From Anagrus nilaparvatae (Eukaryota; Arthropoda; Insecta; Hymenoptera; Mymaridae), in the NCBI GenBank assembly GCA_022575985.1, contig JAKSXM010000002.1, positions 17,657,001 through 17,721,000 of the forward strand: a DNA stretch of 64,000 nucleotides. The letters are read 5' to 3'. The notes below the pieces were generated by a model, which had not been told where the DNA came from, did no database searches, and saw only the letters and a list, made by a program, of their open reading frames with translations. How positions within the stretch are numbered: the stretch's first letter is position 1; each line of letters begins with the position of its first letter. Shown piece by piece: positions 47,205 through 59,447 of this stretch. Position numbers and translations under genes: made by a program.

Positions 47205-48092
47205 ATATAAGTCATACGGTTGCTGGAGCCATTTTGGGGCCACTTTTTTTAAATTATATGAACTTTTTAGCTCTCTTGGTGAAAATCTGCCTAATTTGGA
47301 CCCAAATTACTTTTTTTTGGAAATTTTTCATTTTGAATTTTGATTTTGAATTTTTTTAGTAATCTATTAGCAAGACCAGTTATAAGAGTATCAAAAATAA
47401 TTTCTGAACATAATCTATAACAAAATTTTTCACTGCATTCAAATTTGATGTTAGTTTTTCAAAATTTTGCCTCTGGATGGTTGTATTCACTATTTTTGGC
47501 TCAAATCGAAAAAATATAAATATGTACCTCAAATTCCATATACTTTAGAAAACTCAAAGTTGGTTAAAGGCATGGATAAAAAACTTATACGCATTTTAGT
47601 GGCTTCTTAATCACTTTTCACAAATTTTAAATTTCCTGCCAAGTTAGTTGGCTAACTGAAAATTGGATCCGACCAAAAATTTAGATTTTTCGGAAAATTT
47701 CACAAACGGTTAATAATCGAAGTTTTTTTAATGTGAAAATGGTGACATTTAAAATTTAAAAGTCGTAATTTAACATTTTTTTTATTTTACAATAAAAAAT
47801 GCAATATTTAAATTCAGCGGAAAATTTTACTACGAACTAGGTATGCCCAGAAACTATTTTTAATACTTTTTTAACTGGATTTGTTAATAGATTTTACTAA
47901 AAATCTTCATTAAAAATTGGGCAATTTCCAAAAAACGCAATTTGAATTTAGATCTAATTTGGACAGATTTAAGCCTTAAAGGACTAAAAACTCGAGACCA
48001 TCATATTCGAATTATATATGAAAAAATGTGCCTAAAATGGACAAAATCGGGGATTAAATCTGGCAATCGTATAATTTCTTATATGACTAGAT
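47205..48092. mobile_element. Diverged inverted-repeat element of about 0.9 kb
   Basis: AGTCATTCCATATAAGTCAT with ACGGTTGCTGGAG at the left is matched imperfectly by CTGGCAATCGTATAATTTC and TTATATGACTAG at the right. Interior text such as TTTTAGCTCTCTTGGTGAAAA and TTTGGACCCA resembles 54460-54520 in the loop of the 2.5 kb palindrome, so the two probably share an ancestor. Confidence 0.4.
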
Positions 48093-49350
48093 AAATTAAA
48101 AAATATTTGCAGTTATCTCTTTTTGTTCCTAAACCCCACAATTAGAATTAACCCAAAAATTCAGTACTTTTACTTTTTCCATTTTGAATCGTAACACAAA
48201 CTGACTTTCAAAATAATTTTATTTTTGATAAATAAAAAACTACTTTTCTATCTTACACCACAATAAACAAATAAAAGTAAAAACAACATAAAAAAAAATT
48301 CCTCGTGGTTTATAAATTGTGGTTATAAAAGAGAAAACTTAAATAAATAAGTAAATTATTATTTCTGTAACAAAAATATTTCTAATAAAAAATTAATCCA
48401 CCTATCATTATCGATACAATGTATTTGAAGATATAAAAGTTTTAATGAAGTATATAAGTACTTCACGTTAATTATAATTCACCTTGATAATTTAAAAAAG
48501 ATGAAAGATAAATAAAATTACTTATAACTACCTGATACATGCAATTATAAAATTATCATAAAATCTTACGTACATACACACAGATAAACAATTAAAAGAT
48601 ACATATATTTATTACATCAAATTTGATCTTGAAAAATAAGATGCATAATTGTTAATTAACATAAAATCATAAAAAATTACGGAAATTATATAATTTAATA
48701 TTAATAATATTACAAAATTAAAAAAAAAACTATTGTATGCATTTTTTTATATTACATATTTTGATTCGATGCGTCATAAATGTATTCAGAATATAATATG
48801 CATAAAAAATGCATAGGACGCTGACCTCACATATTACATTGGTAATCGTGCTGTCTGTTTCTCTTTGAATAAAGTACCTACATTTATATGAATTAAATAT
48901 TATTATTATTATTATTATTATAGCGTGTGGGTTTTTTTGCAGATTATAGTGTCGTATATTTATTTTATTTTTTGTTTAAATAAAATTAATTATGAGTTTT
49001 TTTTGTGCTGTTAATATATGTTTGTGTATTTGCAAGTGAATTATTAATATTGTAAATATTAAGTAAAAAAAGCTTCCTGTTGTTTGTTTAAATTTAATTA
49101 AGTTTTTATATTTAATTTAATTAATACCATATAAAAATAAACATTATTTTTATTTTTTAAGCAGCTATTGTGCTTTGAATGAACCTATTTTTTTTGCAAA
49201 TTTTAATGAATTTTCAAACATTTTATTCAGTCCGATACATAGGATAGCGGATGATTTAACTTTTCAATACTTTTCAATAAATAAATAGTTTACTGACTGC
49301 TATAACAAACATCCTATAGCTCCCTAAAGTACCTTCTATAACTGCATTAA
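48093..49350. other. Gene-free AT-rich DNA
   Basis: No exon or clear repeat beyond an ATT microsatellite run at about 48899-48921. Confidence 0.4.
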
Positions 49351-51498
49351 CCCATTAATGCCGGGCCACACTGATTCAGAAAAAAAAGCGGCAAAAAATT
49401 AGCTTCAAGCGAGGTTTTAATGAATTTTGATGCGGTTTGCGGCATTCAGTTCCTAAAAATGTGTATTTACCGAAAAGTATGACAAGAATTTCTGATTATT
49501 TGAATTTTTACCCCTTAAGTAATTAAAACTACCCCTAAAAAAAGAGTTTTTTTATAACATTCATTTTTTGCAAAAATTAGTTGCCAATCACTTTAATAAC
49601 TTTTATAAACATTAAAAATTGTGAATTTTCATGAATTTAAAGTAGAAGAATAAAAACTGCCCCTATTAAAACCCAAAGTACCTCTGAAACTGCTCAAAGA
49701 AATTGAGTTGCTCATGCAAATAAGCCTTAGAATTTTAAGGGTAGTTTCAGAAGTACTTTGGGCTTTAATAGGGGCAGTTTTTTTTCTTCTACTTTAAATT
49801 TATGAAAATTCACAATTTTTAATGTTTATAAAAGTTATTAAAGTGATTGGCAATTAATTTTTGCAAAAAATGAATGTTATAAAAAAACTCTTTTTTAGGG
49901 GTAGTTTTAAGTACTTAAGGGGTAAAAATTCAAATAATCAGAAATTCTTGTCATACTTTTCGGTAAATACACATTTTTAGGAACTGAATGCCGCAAACCG
50001 CATGAAAATTCATTAAAACCTCGCTTGAAGCTAATTTTTTGCCGCTTTTTTTTTCTGAATCAGTGTGCGGGCGGAAGTTGACAGAAACTCAATGAAAACA
50101 CTAAGATTTTCAGTAGACAGAAGGCTAAAAATCGTACCCTATAGGTAAAATGTCATGCTTTTTCCAAATCCGTCGTTAGTTTTGACATATCACCCTTCTA
50201 AATACCCGAAAAATAGGGATGAAAAGGGGTAAAACGATATTTTTGAGAAAACGGCGGATAAGAGACTGTTAATGTTAAAAAATATAAATAAAAAGATCAT
50301 GAAATATCATTTTCAGGTGTAAAATTTATATTTTGTATGGAAAAATTTGATTGCATATCATATAGGGTAAGATCTTCACCCTTATCTTGTGAATAGGGGT
50401 AGTTTTTTCAAAAACTTTGAAAATCCATTCTTTTTGGTTTTTAGTGGAGTCCCATTAGTAATTTTCGCTGCTGAATCCGAATTCAATGTTGGCATTGAGA
50501 TACAACCCCTCTCAATACTCAAAAATGGGGGTGGAATGGTTAAATGAACCGTAAAGTTTTAACAATAGCAGAAATATTTTTAAATCTTATTTTTCTACTG
50601 AATCGATACCAAATGTTATTTCTGAAGATATAAATTCCTTCAGACATTCAAAATAGGGGTGATTGGGGTAAAATGGACCATACATGCCTCTCTTACCCAG
50701 CTACCAAGATTATCTCCCTTTATCGTTTAGAGTATGCAAAATGGTCCATTTTACCCCAATCACCCCTATTTTGAATGCCTGAAGAAATTTATCTTCAGAA
50801 ATAACATTTGGTATCGATTCAGTAGAAAAATAAGATTTAAAAATATTTCTGCTATTGTTAAAACTTTACGGTCCATTATACCCATTCCATCCCCATTTTT
50901 GAGTATTGAGAGGGGTAAAATCTGAAAACCAACTTGAAATTCGAATTCAGCAGCAAATTTTACAAGTGGGACTCTATTAAAAACAAAAAAACAAATTTTT
51001 TTAAAGTTTTTGAAAAATGACCTCTATTTATCGTTTAGGGGTTGTAAAATGGTCCATTTTACCCCAATCACCCCTATTTCGAATGCCTGAAAAAATTCAC
51101 CTCAGAAGTATTATTTGGTATTGATTCAGTAGAAAAATCAGATTTATAAACATTTAGCTATTTTTAAAACTTTACGGTTCATTTAACCATTCCACCCCCA
51201 TTTTTGAGTATTGAGAGGGGTTGTATCTCAATGCCAACATTGAATTCGGATTCAGCAGCGAAAATTAATAATGGGACTCCACTAAAAACCAAAAAGAATG
51301 GATTTTCAAAGTTTTTGAAATTACTTTACTACCCCTATTCACAAGATAAGGGTGAAGATCTTACCCTATATGATATGCAATCAAATTTTTCCATACAAAA
51401 TATAAATTTTACATCTGAAAATGATATTTCATGATCTTCTTATTTATATTTTTTAACATTAACAGTCTCTTGTCAACTTCCGCCCCGGCACCAATGGG
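49351..51498. mobile_element. piggyBac-like non-autonomous element, interrupted
   Basis: Both ends are flanked by TTAA (49347-49350 and 51499-51502) and start CCCATT...TGCCGGG, the TTAA/CCC arrangement of piggyBac transposons. The right end reads GTCAACTTCCGCCCCGGCAC and the left continues CGGAAGTTGACA only after a 701-base insertion. The interior is a large foldback: for example CCATTTTACCCCAATCACCC near 50750 and 51054 complements 50656-50675, and AAGATCTTACCCTATATGAT near 51355 pairs with 50355-50375. It has one arm copy on the left and two on the right. No transposase frame was found. Confidence 0.72.
49367..50067. mobile_element. 701-base foldback element nested in the piggyBac-like element
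   Basis: CACACTGATTCAG at the left end and CTGAATCAGTGTG at the right end are exact inverted repeats. The arms, each about 330 bases, pair nearly perfectly around a loop near 49715. CGGGC occurs immediately on both sides (49362-49366 and 50068-50072), consistent with a five-base target duplication. Removing it restores a host terminal repeat that matches the intact right end of the surrounding element. Confidence 0.8.
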
Positions 51499-51502
51499 TT
51501 AA

Positions 51503-52717
51503 CAGAACAAAATTATATTAAGTCCCTGAACCCGGATTATTCCAAGTCCTATTTGACCTCATTTGATTAATTACCAAGCATTCTGGAATACCCTCCCTTT
51601 TACTGTATAGGCCTGAACCACTATTTTATAGTTTTTTTTGTCGATAAGAGACTTCTGGTTGGTCTCTTTTTTTTTGTGTAAATGTCACCTTTTAAACCTT
51701 GTAAGCCGCAATTAATACTAAGAGATACGATAAGTCTTATATTTTTTTTACAAAATATTTTTATAAAATTGATAATTTATTAGTTTTATAAGCTAAAAAG
51801 TGTCTAGATATTAGGCATCTACTGATGAGCCAATTTAATATACCCTGACGAAACACATACCAATGGGTTTAGAAAATAACAATTTTATTGTTAAACTAAT
51901 GAAATTTTATTTTATACTTAATACAATTAATGAAACCTAACCCAAAGTAAAATTTTTTATCACTAAATGCCTACATATAAAAAATATTTTTATAATTAAG
52001 TAATAAACAAAAACAATTTTTTTTCTAAAAATTTTTTAGAATAAATTTTATGTAATATTTTTGTTGTTATTATCATACATACAACACCTGATATTATTTA
52101 ATGATATAATAAATGCGAATAAAATTACGCTTTCTCTATCTTTTTTTTAATCTAATTTATCATCATCAACATCTTTTATAATATAATTTTATATTTTATG
52201 CAATTCGGTCAATGATCGATATATAAAATTATATAATGATAAAAAATAATCTTAAATTAATTAAATGTGTCAAAGATTAGACTGATACAAATGGATGGAT
52301 TATCATACTTCAAAGCTGATTAAGTTACAAAATTAAATACAAATAAAAAAAAAATAAAATAAGAAAAAATTAATATTACGGAAGTAAAAGATACTGGGTA
52401 TATATTATTATTACAAATCTTTAAATAAACGTAAGGTCAGGTCTATTTAAGGTAAATAGTTGTAGTCCAATCTCGAGTCCAATTATTCTTGAATCTCTGA
52501 ACACGAATTCGGGGTCAATTTTGATCTTAAATAGTCAGGTAAAGGTCAAAATGGGCCTTGAATTCTTGTTTGGTGGGTCAAAAATCATATATCCACTCTA
52601 TTTTCATCCAAGGAATTATTAATAAAAATAATAGGCTACGAAATACATTGCTGGAGGCACGCATAAAACTTATAATCCAATATTTTGCTAATTATATAAC
52701 GTCATTATAAAACCCTA
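51503..52717. other. Gene-free AT-rich DNA
   Basis: No coding sequence or repeat with clear borders was seen between the two large transposon clusters. Confidence 0.4.
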
Positions 52718-55640
52718 CACTGTAAAAAGTAACTTCCTTATATTAACAAGAAAATTATAACATTTTCGAAAAATTAGTAAATTTTCAAAAAAATTTGTAA
52801 ATATTCGAAAAAAATCGTAAATTTACTAAATTTAGTATATTAATAAAAATTCGAGTGGACTCGATTTTTTCTTGTGAATTCGCAAGAAAAATTGATAATT
52901 TACCATTTTTTTTCGAAAATTTACAAAAAATAGTTGTGAATTTACAACATTTTTCGTAAATTCACAAAAAAAAGTCGAGAATACTCGAATTTTTTGTTAA
53001 TATACTAAATTTAGTAAATTTACGATTTTTTTCGAATATTTACAAATTTTTTCGAAAATTTACTAATTTTTCGAAAATGTTCTAATTTTTTTGTTAATCA
53101 CGGTTCTCCTTAACTGGCACCAACCCAAGATGCGCTGCTACGATGAGTTTTTGACGGATTTCTTTAAAGTACATTTATCTAAGGTGAAAAAAGCCAAATT
53201 TAAAAAAATCGCCCGGGCGCTTTTTGAAAAAAGCTCAAAAAAGTCTATTTTGGACGTTTTAAAAAACTGAATTCCGAAGGAAAAAAAATTATTCGTTTTT
53301 TTCGTTTACAAATTATTATTACTTCCAAAAAATGTTCTAATAGGAAGTTTCTGGCTTAAAAATATATATTTTTTCTAAATATAATAATATTGGCTATTTA
53401 AAAGCGTGTAACTGGGCCAAATACTGCTTCAAACTCAATGTTCAGATTTTAAAATTTTCATGAAAAATCTTGGGTATTATCGCTTATAAAATGCAAAAAT
53501 CGGTTAATTTATCGCAAATATGATCTTTTTCTATTAAAAAAAGTTTAAAAATATATCTTACCTGATGGTATACAAATTTTTAATGCCAAAACTAACAAAA
53601 AATGATAAAATTAAATTAATTTAGAGCTTTTTATAAGGGTTGATATTTCTCAAGTGTATGTAAACTTAAATCTTGGGTCTTCAAATCGGTCCCAAAATAT
53701 TTTTTGCTCAAACTACTATCAAAAATAAGCTACCTCTCTAATTTTTAGTTTCCTAGGTCTACTCCTTGATTTTTTACAGCCAAATTACTTTTTTTTGTGC
53801 TTTTTATTTTTTTAAATTTTAGGAGCGCAAAAATTACTAAAAACTCTCTCAGACTCTTATTTTATTGCAAAAAAAATTTGGTCTTAGGCCCGGATAGGAA
53901 ATTTCCCTGGATATCCAATTCAGTGGTTTAAATTTTTTTTTTCGAGCTGCGCATGCGCGAGAAATCATATAAATACGTTCCAACTTTTTGATTTTTTAGA
54001 AATTCATATTACCGAATTTGTGGTCGAAATCTTCATTTTCTGGCGTTCTAAAGCATTTCAGGCTATTACCAACCAAAAAATCGAATTCACTGGAAAATTT
54101 CCCATAGGGGTATCTATTGAAAATATTTTTTTTTTGAATTTTTTTGGTTGTATAAATTAATTTTTTAAAAAAATTATTAGCAAATTTGAAAAATTCCAAA
54201 AAATTCATGTGACCAATCAAAAATCTGACCAAAACTTTGGATTTCGCGGGATATTTTCATGTTTTTACAAGATTATATGTTGATACAGAGAAATTTGAAA
54301 GAATTTCCTGATTATTGTCGAATAGTTTAGCATAATTAAAAAAAAAAAGCAAAAAATAGGGTTAAATCCAGCTAAATAGTGCCCATCTTGCAAAATGACC
54401 TTTACCGATTTACCCCGAATTCGGCATGTTTTTATATATGTGAAACATGATTCCTACAAATTTTTTAGCCCTCTAGGTGCAAAAGTGCCTACATTGGGCC
54501 CATTTAAATTTTTTTGGAAGTTTTCAAATTTGCTAATAATTTTTTTAGAAATTAATTTATACAACCAAAAAAATTCAAAAAAAAATATTTTCAATAGATA
54601 CCCCTATGGGAAATTTTCCAGTGAATTCGATTTTTTGGTTGGTAATAGCCTGAAATGCTTTAGAACGCCAGAAAATGAAGATTTCGACCACAAATTCTGT
54701 AATATGAATTTCTAAAAAATCAAAAAGTTGGAACGTATTTATATGATTTCTCGCGCATGCGCAGCTCAAAAAAAAAATTTAAACCACGGAATTGGATAGC
54801 CAGGGAAATTTCCTATCCGGGCCGAAGACGAAAATTTTTTTTGCAATAAAATAAGAGTCTGAGAGAGTTTTTAGTAATTTTTGCGCTCCTAAAATTTAAA
54901 AAAATAAAAAGCACAAAAAAAAGTAATTTGGCTGTAAAAAATCAAGGAGAAGACCTAGGAGGCTAAAAATTAAGGAGGTAGCTTATTTTGGATAGTAGTT
55001 TGAGCAAAAAATATTTTGGGACCGATTTGAAGACCCAAGATTTAAGTTTACATACACTTAAGGAATATCGACCCTTATAAAAAGCTCTAAATTAATTAAA
55101 TTTTATCATTTTTTGTTAGTTTTGGCATTTAAAATTTGTATACCATCAGGTAAGATATATTTTTAAACTTTTTTTAATAGAAAAAGATCATATTTGCGAT
55201 AAATTAACCGATTTTTGCATTTTATAAGCAATAATACCCAAGATTTTTCATGAAAATTTTAAAATCTGAATATTGAGTTTTAAACGGTTTTTGGCCCAGT
55301 TACACGCTTTTAAATAGCCAATATTATTATATTTGGAAAAAATATATATTTTTAAGCCAGAAACTTCCTATTAGAACATTTTTTGGTAGTAATAATAATT
55401 TGTAAACGAAAAAATCGAATAATTTTTTTTCCTTCGGAATTCAGTTTTTAAAAATGTCCAAAATAGACGTTTTTGAGCTTTTTTCAAAAAGCGCCCGGGC
55501 GATTTTTTTAAATTTGGCTTTTTTCACCTTATGTAAATGTACTTTAAACAAATCCGTCAAAAACTCATCGTAGCAGCGCATCTTGGGTTGGTGCCAGTTA
55601 AGGAGAACCGTGTAATATAAGGGAGTTACTTTTTACAGTG
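52718..55640. mobile_element. Mariner/Tc1-like MITE interrupted by a 2.5 kb palindrome
   Basis: The termini CACTGTAAAAAGTAAC and GTTACTTTTTACAGTG are inverted repeats flanked by TA on both sides (52716-52717 and 55641-55642). The native part (about 405 bases) is rich in CGAAAATTTAC-type words that fold on each other. A second, uninterrupted family member is at 59016-59445. The TA duplication suggests a mariner/Tc1-type mobiliser; no transposase is encoded. Confidence 0.75.
53099..55612. mobile_element. 2.5 kb palindromic (foldback) element
   Basis: The ends are CACGGTTCTCCTTAACTGGC and GCCAGTTAAGGAGAACCGTG. Arms of about 1.1 kb (53099 to about 54205 and about 54505 to 55612) are near-exact inverted copies, with a unique loop of about 300 bases. 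TAAT flanks both ends (53095-53098 and 55613-55616). The frames at 53996-54232 and 54395-54715 are mirror images of the same arm sequence and not genes. No transposase is seen. Confidence 0.85.
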
Positions 55641-55642
55641 TA

Positions 55643-58600
55643 GTTTATTGCTATACTTCAGAGTCAAAGTTTTAGTAAATTTTACTTTAATTTAGATATG
55701 TCAGTGCATTGAGTAAAATATCAAAAAAATTTCTGAATTTCAAATAGTTTATCTATCAAAACACATGGACAAAAAATAAAGAATGACCCAGATCTTATGT
55801 AAATTAGTATTAGAAATCGAAGCCAAGAATTATTAATTCCTATCCAAAACATTCTTTTTTTTAGTACAGGGGACGTTAAAATTGTTCTATATTAAAACTA
55901 TTGTCCACAAGGATCATCTTTTGCTAAATTTATTTTGACCACAAACAATCCAGAAACAAAATTTCAATTGAATTTCAATATCAGCTTCAGGGTTTTCTGA
56001 GTGATTTTAAGTCCTAGATTCCGTGTCATAGATAAAATTCGAGCAAAATGCTAGAATTAAAAATTTTCTCTACATTATAGGTACCTGAAATTTGAACTAT
56101 AAAATAACACCCGTAAGTTTTCAGAACTTTTAACAAACCCTAAAATGAGTTTTAGAAGGTTTCTAATGACTTTCTAATGGGTCTCAAAACTCGCAGGAGT
56201 CCCATATCTACAACTTATGCTGTACATAAAAAAAATATGAACATCCGAAAAACAGGCTTGAAAGAACCCCGCACAAAAGTATAGGATTTAGCTGAGTTTT
56301 GAATATGTTGTAGATTTTATCATTCTGAATAATTTTATTCAAGTATTTTTGAATATTTTTTAAAATTTTAACTTCTAGAAAGAATACAGGAAAAGATTAT
56401 AGTAGAACCAAAAAGAGATAAAATTTTTTTCTTAATTAATTATAGGCAAAAAATTGTATTGTTCTTGAAATATTCATATGCAAATCAATTTTTTGTAAAA
56501 TTTTTTTCTCAAGAATGAAGTATATATTTTTGAATTGCAATTACATAAATTCAACTTTAGATTTTTTTTCATTTTTAAAAAGTATAATCAGAGATTTCTG
56601 GTATAATATACACTGCTATAAATTTTTTTAAATCTTTATTCATGCATGACATGCTATTTAATCACATTTTTTTTCTTTGGTCTTCAAGTTGTATTAATTA
56701 TTGATTGAATAATTGCATTCTCCATAATTTATTCATTTTTATAAACAAAGTATCATGATTTTTTTTTCTTCAATAAAATTATCTTCAAGTATATATGATG
56801 AATTCCACGTGAAAAGCTCATCATTTAGCCTAAGTTTCCATTATAATAAAATTAAAACGCTTTAAACTTTTCTCACTACTTGTTTAATATTTTTAGAGAT
56901 AAATTAACATGTTAGGATTTTATATTCGTGTTTATGTTAAACTTCTTCTACATTTATAGTCTTCAACAAAGTACGTTATAACGGAGGCCACCAACAATTT
57001 AAGATTTTGTATTTAAAAAATATCTCACTTGAAATTCCAAGTACAATCAAAAAATTTGAAATCATTATTAAACTAAATTAGTTCACATTTCACGTGGAAT
57101 TTACAATATATTAAAACTTGTTTAAAAAAAGTACGAAATTAAAAAACAAGAAATAATAATTACTTTATTAGACGAGCCATAAAGATTTTATTACGATAAA
57201 TGCAAAAAAAAAGTAAGGATAAATTTCAGATTATAATTTATGCTCCAAAATAAAAAATTAAGGATTTTCTCTTTCAACGAATAAATTAACACGAAAAACC
57301 TTGATTTTAATAAAAAAAAACCCTGCAAAATACATTTTTCTTAAAAAAAAATATCAAACAATCAAAAAATATTAAATTTATAAGAACAAAAAAATAAGGA
57401 CAAGGTTAAATTATTAAATATTGATTATATTTTATAATTTATGTAATTGATATTAAAAATTTAATAATTTTTCAATGTTTTTTTCAATAATATATATAAT
57501 AAATATTTAAATATTAAATTTTTATACTTGACAGACAAGTTTTTTTATGTTATACTTTATTTTCTTAATTATAACATTGAAATTAACAGACAGCCAGTGC
57601 ATTCACGGTCACTCTTTTATATAAATATTTTTCATTATTATTATTATTTTATTTTTTATGCAAAATATTTTTATGGGTTTTATTTGTGTTTATTTTGTAA
57701 GATTTATTTATTTTGGGATTTATTGACATTTTTTTATTTAAAAATTACAATTTATTACAATTGTAAATATTAAAGTTTAAAAAAATTAATTAAAACCATT
57801 GGCTTTTACAGTTGACAAATATTTTCATTTCTAATATTTAAAAATAAGATTCTGTATAGTGTTATATTAAATACATGGGGTCTATAAAGGAGCCCGTTTT
57901 TAACGGCACCGTTTAACATCTGTTGTTTGAACTAACTATATTTTTTAGCACAATGTTTTTTATAAAAAATGCATTTTTCTTCCGGATTGTTAAAAGATAA
58001 AAAAATGTATTTTTTTTTAAGTGACAGCCTAATTTACTAATAATTGGGCCATATTTCTCGAAACCCTAGAAGCCTAGACGTATTTTTTTCGTTGATGTAT
58101 CGTGATCTACCAATGGCCAGTTTCAAAAAACTTCGACGTTTGTTCTCAGATGATTAAAAAAAAATATTTGCAGAGTTCGATTCTATGGAAATAAAATCTA
58201 GTAAAAAAGAGCTTGCGAGGAAATTACTAGGTGGTATAACAGATTTGGAAAATCGTCCGTGAATCAAATTATTCAAACAATAAATCTTCTCTTTTAATAT
58301 AACCTACTTTTGCGATTATTATCTTAGTATTCGGTTTTTTGATATATTCTTGTATTAGCTGCTACTTTATGTGACTTTTTACCCACTTTGATGACATGCT
58401 TGAAATGTACTTATTGTCCCGATGACAACCCCGACGAACATGCGTTATTTTAATAATTTGAGATTATCGCGGTACTTGGCTAATAATAAAAAATATTAAT
58501 TTATAAAAAATTTATTTTTAAATAATTATAATTTTCTTTAAACTACTGGAAACTAGACATCAAAGCACATTTTACGCACTAATTATAATTCTTTAACTGT

Positions 58601-59015
58601 TAAGAAAAAAAAAATTGTTGGTTTTCTTTATACTTTCTTAACAAAGTGTAAAAACAAGTTAATGGACATATTTAATTACGGTGAATAACCGCATAATGTT
58701 CAAGGACATCATTTAAGGTTATTATTATTAATTATATTTTTAGACTATTTTTTGTTGAATTTATGTACGCTTCGAAGATTGTAACGTATAAGTAATTTAA
58801 GAATATAAAAACACGAAATGTTTTGAAGCCTATAATTTTAAATTTTATGAATAAAATAAAAAATCAGAGTAAATAAATTTTTCATTTAATTTAAAACATT
58901 GAATAATTATAAAACAAAAAAAAACTGATTTTTATGTTTATAATCAAAGGTAGTCCCTAAATCGAAATTATTCTAGCTACAGTCTTTGGGTCCTTAAAAT
59001 AAAAATCCATGCCTA
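55643..59015. other. Gene-free AT-rich DNA
   Basis: About 3.4 kb without a supported exon. Short frames such as 57528-57773 have the composition of chance frames. A slightly GC-richer patch at about 57880-58480 shows no recognisable feature. Confidence 0.4.
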
Positions 59016-59445
59016 CACTTTAAAAAGTAACTTCCTTAGATTAACAAAAAAAATAGAATGTTTTCGAAAAATTAGCAAATATACAAAAAAATTTGTGAAT
59101 ATTCGATAAAAATCGAAAATTTACTAAATTTAGTACATTATCGAAAAATTCGAGAATTCTCGATTTTTTTTGTGAATTTACGAAAAAAATTGTAAATTCA
59201 CAACTATTTTTCGTAAATTTGTAACTATTTTTTGTAAATTTTCGAAAACAAAATTGTTAATCATCAATTTTTCTTGTGAATTCACAAAAAAAATCGAAAA
59301 TACTCGAATTTTTTGCTAATTAAGATACTAAATTTACTAAATATACGATTTTTTTCGAATATTTACAAGTTTTTTCGAAAATTTACTAACTTTTCGAAAA
59401 TGTTCTAATTTTTTTGTTAATATAAGAAAGTTACTTTTTACAGTA
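59016..59445. mobile_element. Mariner/Tc1-like MITE, uninterrupted copy
   Basis: Starts CACTTTAAAAAGTAACTTCC and ends AGTTACTTTTTACAGTA, with TA on both sides (59014-59015 and 59446-59447). It is related throughout to the native part of the element at 52718-55640, including TTTTTTTGTTAATATAAG at 59410-59427, exactly where the other copy carries its insertion. Confidence 0.75.
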
Positions 59446-59447
59446 TA

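Noticed and set aside
53996..54715. Two overlapping-style frames with identical peptide ends on opposite strands (53996-54232 and 54395-54715)
   Set aside because: They are mirror images produced by the arms of the 2.5 kb palindrome and show no protein-like composition.
57528..57773. Hydrophobic 81-codon frame
   Set aside because: Composition (Phe, Tyr, Ile, Leu) is what AT-rich chance sequence gives; no conserved motif or splice context.
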